Source: Desmodus rotundus
Lineage: Eukaryota > Chordata > Mammalia > Chiroptera > Phyllostomidae
DNA length: 64,000 bases
NCBI RefSeq assembly: GCF_022682495.2
Contig: NC_071399.1
Coordinates: 12,381,342-12,445,341, forward strand
Direction: 5' to 3'
The stretch's first letter is position 1. Each line of letters opens with the position of its first letter. Below, piece by piece: positions 56,201 to 64,000 of this stretch. A program made the position numbers and the translations under genes. The notes beneath the pieces are model-generated. The model saw nothing but the letters and a program-made list of their open reading frames with translations. It did not search any database and had not been told where the DNA came from.

Positions 56201-56389
56201 CAGACACACATTTTTGTCTCCCTCACAGCATTTCAACTCCACCCAAGCCCTACTGTCTTGCATATCACTGTTGTTCAACATTTGAGAACCTCCTTATTTT
56301 AACTCCTTTCAAAACAATAATATTGTTGTAATATATGGGCACTGTTTAAAAACTATTCCATTTTTACCAATTTCCTCATTCACCATTGC

Positions 56390-57560
56390 TTCTTGAATTT
56401 CACCCTTCATTTTATGTTCATTTCTTCCTGATAGTCTTCATAGTTCACTCTTTGACAGTTCTTTTAATGATGACCTGAGGCTGGTAAACTCTCTCCAGCT
56501 TATGAAAAGAAATTTATTTTGTCCTTGCTCCTGAATTATAATTTACCTCGGGACAGAGACCTACGTTGGTCTTCTCTCAGCATTTGGAAGTACAGTCTGC
56601 TATCTTCTGCCTTCTATCCGTGACCACAGATTAGTCTTCAGTCAGGCCAACAGCTGTTCCTTTAAGGGAATCCGCCCTGTCTTTGATTTGACAGTTTCAC
56701 AATAATCTGAATAAATACAGATTTATTTTTATTAATCCTGCTCAGGACTGTTTATATTTCCCAAATCGGAGGACTAATGTCTTTGTTCCTCTCTGAGAAA
56801 TGTTCAGCCATTACTGCTTAGTATATTGCCTCTCTCATGCTTTCTATTCTCCTAGTCTGGACCCTCTAATAGAAGAATTTTAGACCCTCTCAGTCTATTT
56901 TCCACGTCTCATAAACTCTTCCTTAATATCTGCCATTTCTTATATTATATTCTCTGTAGTTTCCTCAAAAGTATCTTCCAGATTACTAATTGCCTCTGCA
57001 GTTACATCTTATATCCTGCCTAACCTCTCCAACCTCCAATTAGCATATTTAATATTTCTGTAAGTTCTATTTAATTTTTTTATAGTCTACCTATTCTTTT
57101 TCATTATGTATTTAATGTTTTTTTATACATTTAATTTGTAGGTGCAACCAAATTATCCTATTATTAAGTTGCTAGGAATTTAATCAGTTTACTAACTCTT
57201 TTTCATGGAACTTTATACTTTGGATTATGAACGTATACTCTCATAGGTCTTATCTGCAGAAATTACTTATGGCCAGTGCTCAGGGCCTTTCTTTCTAAAG
57301 AAGCCTTGCGTTCCATTCTGCCAGCAACGTCAGCTCTTTCTCTGCTTGGGTTCCCCAAGTTCTAGCTCTGAATCTATGTGAGGCAGTGTGGGACCATGCT
57401 TACACGCTTTCAGGAGAGTCTCTTCTTTCTCCTTAGAGCCCAGTCAGATACCTTCAGATTTCCTTGTCATCAACTTTTAATGGGTGGATGTTTTCTTTCT
57501 AGCCCATTCTTTTGATGTGGGCTCTGGCTTTACGAAGGTGGGGTCTCAGTTCCAACTTCC
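56390..57560 (-). mobile_element. Probable ancient L1/HAL1-type fragment, uncertain
   Basis: T-rich antisense look with weak matches (CAGATTACTAATTGCCTCTG, GTTCTATTTAATTTTTTTAT, GAATTTAATCAGTTTACTAA) to old L1 or HAL1 antisense sequence. Assignment is tentative. Confidence 0.35.
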
Positions 57561-57711
57561 GAAGGTCTTGTCTCCAGTCCCCACATAGGCATTAAAATCC
57601 AATTCCCCAGAATTCCATGAGTAATGACCTATCACTCCCCTCAAGTAAGCTACAGCTCACACTGTTGTACCATTAATTTCCTCTTTATTTTGCCTTTGAC
57701 AATTTTCCTTA

Positions 57712-57825
57712 ATTTACTATAAGTATTAGACAATAGTGTGGTGATTGCAGGGGTTGGGAAGTATAAGGGGAATAAATGATAATGGAAAAAATATTATAAA
57801 TAAAAAATAAAAAATATTTACTATA
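57712..57825 (+). mobile_element. Very short 5'-truncated L1 insertion
   Basis: About 88 bp of the same L1 3' end as 46865: GACAATAGTGTGGTGATTGC, GAATAAATGATAATGGAAAA, and an AAATAAAAAATAAAA tail. Duplications ATTTACTATA at 57712-57721 and 57816-57825; with one indel they may extend by about six bases. Confidence 0.85.
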
Positions 57826-60800
57826 CAGTATTTAAACAAATGTTTAAAATATTTTTATGACAGATTATATAGTATGCTGTATTGCTAAAACCAGAACTCA
57901 AAACAATTGATTTTATTAAATGGGCATTCCATAATTTATTTATAAGCATTTTCATTTCATTTAAAAGCCATTTTCCCAATATACTATACTGTAAACCTAA
58001 CAAAAGACTGATAGATAACCTATTACCTGTTACCTAGTGTTTTCTTAGAAAGAGAAACCTGATTTTTAGCTGGGCACAATAGCACACGGTATACAGGTTA
58101 CATTTCTGAAGGTCTGTTGCAGTTAGAGTGGGCCAACTGACTGAGTTTTGGTCAGTGACATGTAAATTAAAGTGGGTTTGTGTTTTCTTTAATTTGAGAC
58201 TTCCTGGAAGGCCAATTAAAAGGTGCTGACTCAGCTACACAGGGCAAAGGTAAGAAAGGCAAAGTCATTATTTGGACCCATTTCTCCTGACCCTGAACCA
58301 ACTTCTCTTTATTGCACCCTATTTCACTACGTTATTTCCACAATGACGTTAATCCCTGAGTTCAAAGCTGCTGCAGAGGGCAGTTGTAAGTAGATGTGGG
58401 CAAGGAGATCAGTGCAGAGGGAGGGCGTGATGGAAAGGAAAGGGAGGGAGATATGTATTTTCCCAAGCGTAAGCTGAACCTGTACATGAAGATCACAGTT
58501 GCTTTTGGACTAGGATGCAGTGCTGTGAAGAATCAGCAGGTACGCCACAGTGTCTTTGCCAATTATTCCAGGTTAGGTAACTCTCATCCTCTGTGCCCCA
58601 GTACCTCGTTTTTTCCAAAGGAAGTAAACTCCCCAGGGAGCCACTCTGCTCTCCTACAGCTAGTAAAGCATAACTCCAGATACTTGTATCACAGAGTACA
58701 TTTAGGAATGCCACTTCCCCTGTAGATCCTAAAAGAACACATCCTGAATCAAACACACCACCAAAACACCCCTGAAGAACTTCTTTATCAGCCTGTAGTC
58801 AAACCACACACCCCTACTACCTGAGTAACTTCCGCTCTTACGTGTCTGACGTTCAGAAAATTCTTCGCTGGCTCACTTCTCCATATCCTTCTAATTTCCA
58901 TCATTCCACTGAAGAGCAATGTTCAGCCCAATTTATGGCTTCAGCCATGTTCCAAATCCTGCTGGGCATGCGGTGCGAGCAGAGCACCAAAGACACAAAG
59001 TGCTGTCCTGTAATTTGCCAGCGAAGGGCAGTACTTGAAGAAGTTGGCCTGCTCCCTACCGTTCTATAAAAATTAACAAGTAACTACTACGATAATTCAG
59101 GATGAATTCTAGATTTTAACTGCTTAGTGACATACATGTGTAATATTTCTGATAAAGAGTTCATAATAGCACCCAGTATTTGTACTTTTACTGATAATAT
59201 TTAGAATACTGATCCAAGTATGAAGTACAGACTTCAACCTTACTCCCTAAACAGGGTGCTTGACTTCGATTAAGTCTGTGTTACAGAAGACTTGAATCAA
59301 ACTCCTCCCTGAGTTTTACAATGACCAGGGACTCAGCAGGGCGACAGACCAGAAGAGAACGTGACAGGCGCATGTGTTAGCACATCTGCACAGTGCTGGA
59401 CCGAATGGGTGCTCAGACTGTATTCACACTAGGAGGGCATACAATCCTGCTGTGACCACTTTCGTGGACAGGAAACAGTCTAGAGGAAGCCATGTGACAA
59501 CCAAGATTGAATAGTAAAGATTCGAGTCACACTGGTCTCCATTCGCCATGAACCCTAGTCCAAAAGCTGACTCCTGTTGTCCTGAGGGTCCCATCATGAC
59601 CTTGATAGCAGCGATAGCTCAAAACCTTTCCTAACCTCCTGGGGACAAGGCATAAATGCGCTTGTATCGTTATAGAGAATTGCAAATCATGTTCCATCAT
59701 TAGATCAGTAAGAATAACTTTGAAGTGGTTGTAAGAAGTTGAAGTGATCCTATTTGAATAGAAGTACCAGGCTGGAGCTACTTAAGCTGGACGTAATCTA
59801 TGAGAGCCTTTCTGATATGACGTGAAGCCTATTAGAAAATATTAACTTTGAATTGTTGCAAGCAGTTTGGACAATACATTATATTCCTTCCAGAGAAAGA
59901 GATAATTCAAATATTTTACCTATACTTCAGTATCAATTGGATAAATGTCATTCTTATCAGAAAGCAGAAAAAAATAGAATTACATGAAATTCTTTTATAT
60001 ACACTTCCTATGTCTAAATTCTGAGGGTAGAGTTGATAATTAAAATGGTTAAAAGGCAATTTAGTGAATGGAGAAAAAAGCAGAAAACGTGTATTCTACT
60101 TTCCAATTTGGAAAAAACCAATTCTTTAATGAGCAAACATTCATGATGCTAGTCAATTAAATGATAGCTCTAAAGTTCCACATTTTACTTAGCTTATATA
60201 ACCTATCAACACATGAGAAAATAAAGGAGTAAGGGTTACAGAAAGTGGAAGGTGAAAAAGTAGTATATTTAGAAAATTCTGTGTAGTACACGAATGACTA
60301 GGCATTGTCTCACATGCTAGATAAATAACGCCATAAAGAGAACTTGTTTGATTTTTTAAAATACATTTTTCTCCAACACAAAAGTGTTTATACAACACAA
60401 AATAAAATTACTCAAATTCTCAGTGTTAGGCACAACAGTTACAGAAGATCAGTAAGAACTAACGTTCTCCAGTTTAAACTTGCCTATCAAGTTTTAACAA
60501 AAAAATAAAATCTGTAGTTAAGTCTGGTGTATTTCCTGTATAAGTTAAATATTACATCATGGGTAAAAAAAAGTACTAATTGGATCATATTACCAAGGTT
60601 TACACATCTCAAAAAGAGGGATAATATAAACAAAAATTTGAACAGCAAAAGTTGTGACCATGTAAAAATATTCATTAACAAATTACATTTTATGAGCAAG
60701 CTAACAATTCACTTTATCATTTAAAAACTCATATTTAATCTGGAAAATATAAAACTAGAAGCAAATTAAAAGATTTCATGGTTTTTAAATTTTTTAATAG

Positions 60801-60840
60801 CTATGTCAATCCTCCACTCTCCCTTAAATCTCCACAAATT
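57826..60840. other. MICU3 intron 1, unassigned segment
   Basis: AT-rich flanks around a more balanced stretch at 58040-59600. Reading frames up to 109 codons at 58396-58756 on both strands resemble no family. 58060-58240 may be an old repeat, not assigned. Confidence 0.45.
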
Positions 60841-61130
60841 TCTATTATCTTCTCTCTAGTTCACAGAGCAAATAAAAGCCACCAGGCAAGAACTCCTTCA
60901 ACTATTTACCAATAAGCATGTACACTGTCTGGTTCCTCCCATCCTTCCTCCAACTCTGCTGAAAATGGCATGGCTCCCATTATCTAAAATTAACCTCTTC
61001 CCTGTGCTTTCACTTTCATCTCCCATCTCCACCAGGGTCCTTGACAAATAAATAATCCTCTTTCCTTTGGGTTTAGTGTTCCTCTTCATTCTTTTAGCAT
61101 TTAAACATATGTGAGGGTCTTTCATCTGGA

Positions 61131-61178
61131 AGGAAGGAAGAAAGGAAGGGAGGAAGGGAGGGAGGGAGGGAGAAAGGA
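61131..61178 (+). repeat. (GGAA)n / (GGGA)n simple repeat
   Basis: Polypurine run of AAGGAAGG and GGGAGGGAGGGA units. Confidence 0.9.
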
Positions 61179-61229
61179 ATCAGTTCTATGTCCCTTAAGC
61201 TGGAGCCCTCTCTCCTCCCCTTCATGGCC

Positions 61230-62000
61230 AAATTCATGAAAGGGTGTCACCTCATCTTGTTTGCCTCATTTTTTCTTTTCTTTACTCTCAACTTATCCCA
61301 CTATCTGATCATCACTTCCAAGATCTCACCAAGATCAGCATGGCCTCGTTATTGCTAAACTCAGCAGTTTATATTTCTTACTTTAGTTCCTCTCCTCTGG
61401 CAGGGGCCACTGTAACTGACTACTTCACATTTAATGCACTGACTTTGGTTGGCTTCCATGACTCTCCCGGCTTTCTTGAACCTTTCTTTCTTTCACCCTC
61501 ACAGCTTTCTACAGACGCCCATTGCTCTGTTGGTCTTTTAAATCACTGATGCTGGCCAGGGCTCTCTCCTTAGGCGACCTTCTCTTGTTGTTTTACATAT
61601 TCTCAACAATGTCATCCATTCTATGACTTTTAACACTTGACGTCTTCCCAAGTCTATTCCTATAGTACAGATTTCTCTTCTGAGCTTCTGACCCATGTAT
61701 CCACCTGGAATTCACTTCAGCTTTCGGACAAAAGACACCTTGATCCATTGTGCAAGCTGAAAAATCATCACCCGTGACTGCTGCCTCCCACTTCATCGTC
61801 TGAGGACCCAGTCTCAGTGAGCTGCTGCACGATCCACCCAGCAGCTCAAGACGAAAATTTGAATATCATCCTAGACTCTTCCATCTCCCTCATCCCTGAA
61901 ATCTAATCAATAACAATCCTATTGATCCCACCTCCCAAATCTCTTTCCAATCCAGCAACTTCTCACTGCTACACTGCTACTTCCCTAGTAAAGTACGGAT
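61230..62000 (+). repeat. L2-like ancient LINE fragment
   Basis: Loose sense match to L2: pyrimidine-rich phrases CAAGATCAGCATGGCCTCGT, TTCTCTTCTGAGCTTCTGAC, CATGTATCCACCTGGAATTC, AATATCATCCTAGACTCTTC with CATCTCCCTCATCCCTGAAA, and CAATCCAGCAACTTCTCACT in order. Heavily decayed. Confidence 0.55.
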
Positions 62001-62109
62001 GAGATAACTTTGTAAAAGCAAGATTGCTAAAGAACCATAATAATAAAAATATTACAATTTATTTCTGGACATAGAATTCATTCATTTTGTCATTAAAAAA
62101 GAATTTATT

Positions 62110-63323
62110 AAAATCTATGATATACACCTAGAGGAGAACATAGGCTGGAAAATCTCAGATATTTCACGCAGTAATACTTTCACTGATATGTCCCCTAGAG
62201 CAAGGGACATAAAGGAAAGAATAAACAAATGGGACCTCATCAAAATAAAAAGCTCTGCATGGCTAAAGAAAACAGTATTAAAATGAAAAGAGAACCAACC
62301 ATATGGGAAAACATATTTGCCAATGATACGTAAGGCAAGGGTTTGATCTCCAAAATATATAAAGGACTCACAGAGCTCCACTCCAAGAAGACAAGCAACC
62401 CAATTAAAAAATGGGCAAAGGACTTGAATAGACACTTCTCCAAGGAGGACATACAGACAGCACAGAGACATATGAAAAGATGCTCAGCATCACTAGCCAT
62501 TAGAGAGATGCAAATCAAAACCATAATGAGGTACCACTTCACACCAGTGAGAATGGTATCATAAACAAATCAACAAACAAGCACTGGTGAGGTTGTGGAG
62601 AAAAGGGAACCCTAGTGCACTGTGGGTGGGAATGCAGACTGGTGCAGCCACTATGGAAAACAGTATGGAATTTCCTCAGAAAACTAAAAGTGGAACTGCC
62701 TTTTGACCCAGCAATTCCACTGCTAGGATTATACTCTAAGAGCCCTGAAACACCAATCCAAAAGAACCTATGCACCCCAATGTTCATAGGAGCACAATTT
62801 ACAATAGCCAAGTGCTGGAAGCAACCCAAGTGCCCATCAGTAAATGAGTGGATCAAAAAGCTATGATACATTTACACAATGGAATTCTATGCAGCAGAAA
62901 GAAGGAGCTCCAACCCTTTGGGACAGCATGGGTGGAACTGGAAAGCATTATGCTAAGCAAAATAACCCAGGCAGTAAAAGACAAACACCATATGATCTAA
63001 CCTTTAACAGGAACCTAATCAACAAAACAAGTAAGCAAGCAAAATATAACCAAAGACACTGAAATTGAGAACAGGCTGACAGTGACCAGAGGGGAGAGGG
63101 AAGGGGATAATAGGGGAAAAGGGTGAAGGGTTTGCAGGAACAATTATAAAGGACACATGGACAATAACAAGGGGGGGTGGAAACAGGGGAGGTAGGTGGG
63201 GAGGGCTGGGGTGGTAGGGAGGGGTGGGGGGAAAAGGCAGAATACTATACTTGAACAACAATTAAAAAATGTTTATAAAATAAAAAAATATATAAAACAA
63301 AAATAAATAAATAAAATCTATGA
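62110..63323 (+). mobile_element. 5'-truncated bat L1 with target-site duplications
   Basis: The 1.19-kb body at 62121-63312 covers the ORF2 C-terminal third: AAACAAATGGGACCTCATCA, ATGGGCAAAGGACTTGAATA, CACTTCACACCAGTGAGAAT, CCAGCAATTCCACTGCTAGG, AATTCTATGCAGCAGAAAG. It then has the GCTGACAGTGACCAGAGGGG 3' UTR, a G-rich tract, and ACTTGAACAACAATTAAAAA. Duplications AAAATCTATGA at 62110-62120 and 63313-63323. It is among the better preserved L1s here, but still has frame breaks. Confidence 0.93.
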
Positions 63324-64000
63324 GATACAAAGCTTATGTGCTAAAGGGGGATAAATGAAATCTCCCTCAAAGAAGCTTCATAAATTTAGGGTTAATATAA
63401 TTGTTTTAATAATCCCAAAATGTCTTCTTTAATCATTAAGTTAAAAGTGGCATTCATTTTCAAAAATTATTAAAGATAAATTACATGTTCAATTAATAAC
63501 AGTGCCACTACACTTAGTATTCATAAACAGTCCAGCCCAAAATTATATAAACAGAATTTTATGTGAGAACATGACAATCAATTCGGAAGTCATATTAAAC
63601 CCAAATACTATTACCTGAATTCCAATTCAAAATGCAATTCAGTGTTTTTACTTGTTTTTTTAATGTGGAAATTACATAGACCAAGTGGGGGGTGGAACCT
63701 GTTATATACCTTCATTCAAACTGATTACTACGCCTTATTTGACTGACCATTTCTAAGTCTTGGAAGAGAATTACAGATGAGAATTTTTTAAAATTTAAGT
63801 TCATGGTCGTAACAGTTTCATTTCCAGATTCCTTCTGTGAACCTGAAGATATCCATAAAATGCTATGGCTAGCTTTCATTGTAACCCAGAAATGCATGCA
63901 TTTCTATAATTCCTGGGTTTGTATAACCAGAAAGAGGAATATTATTTCCAAATTCATCCAAATTTTATCCTGTGATTTACTTAGACAAAAATCTACACTC
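63324..64000. other. MICU3 intron 1, right edge
   Basis: AT-rich; no repeat or exon recognised up to the window end. Confidence 0.5.

Noticed and set aside
61540..61580. A sixth Ves SINE suggested by GCTGGCCAGGGCT
   Set aside because: Only a dozen bases agree; no box B, tail or duplications follow.
62343..63062. Frames of 70-100 codons with L1 ORF2 similarity
   Set aside because: 5'-truncated L1 insertion; no complete ORF2.

Overview
This window is nuclear DNA from a mammal, almost certainly a bat (Chiroptera, probably Yangochiroptera). The diagnostic signal is five copies of a tRNA-derived SINE of the bat Ves type, together with several L1 tails that share one 3' end, degenerate mariner elements, and ancient L2, MIR, HAL1-like and LTR fragments found across placental mammals. 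No species can be named from the sequence alone.

There is one recognisable gene: MICU3, the third EF-hand regulator of the mitochondrial calcium uniporter. It lies on the minus strand and fills the window from its stop codon at 836-838 to its second coding exon at 43167-43320. Thirteen coding exons were placed by hand. All have AG/GT borders and compatible phases, and they join into an uninterrupted frame of 403 codons plus a stop. With the roughly 127 residues expected from a single first exon this gives about 530 residues, the length I recall for human MICU3. Exon 1 (mitochondrial targeting sequence and transmembrane segment) was not found and should lie beyond base 64000, so everything from 43321 rightwards is read as intron 1.

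Layout, left to right: 1-835, 3' UTR or flank with a MIR. 836-8905, exons 14 to 10 (C-terminal lobe and second canonical EF-hand). 8906-16073, intron 9 with MIRs, a perfect 22-bp inverted repeat, a Ves SINE and a mariner. 16074-29337, exons 9 to 6 (first canonical EF-hand and inter-lobe linker), with HAL1-like, L1, MaLR LTR and hAT remnants in the introns. 29338-43320, exons 5 to 2, with an L1-rich intron 3 holding an inverted L1 and a self-complementary AT/GT/AC repeat. 43321-64000, intron 1: a CpG-rich block beside exon 2, an E-box cluster, a mariner nested in an old L1, many L1, L2 and Ves insertions, and a 0.28-kb segment present twice.

I see no novel multi-gene system, CRISPR array or second protein-coding gene. 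The most useful leads are the CpG-dense, unusually diverged exon 2, the perfect hairpin at 13844-13896, the duplicated segment apparently pasted into an L1 tail at 51239-51523, the L1 element that joins ORF1-like sequence directly to an L1 3' end, and a consensus CTCF motif in the last intron. Comparisons with human MICU3 and repeat consensus sequences are from memory.
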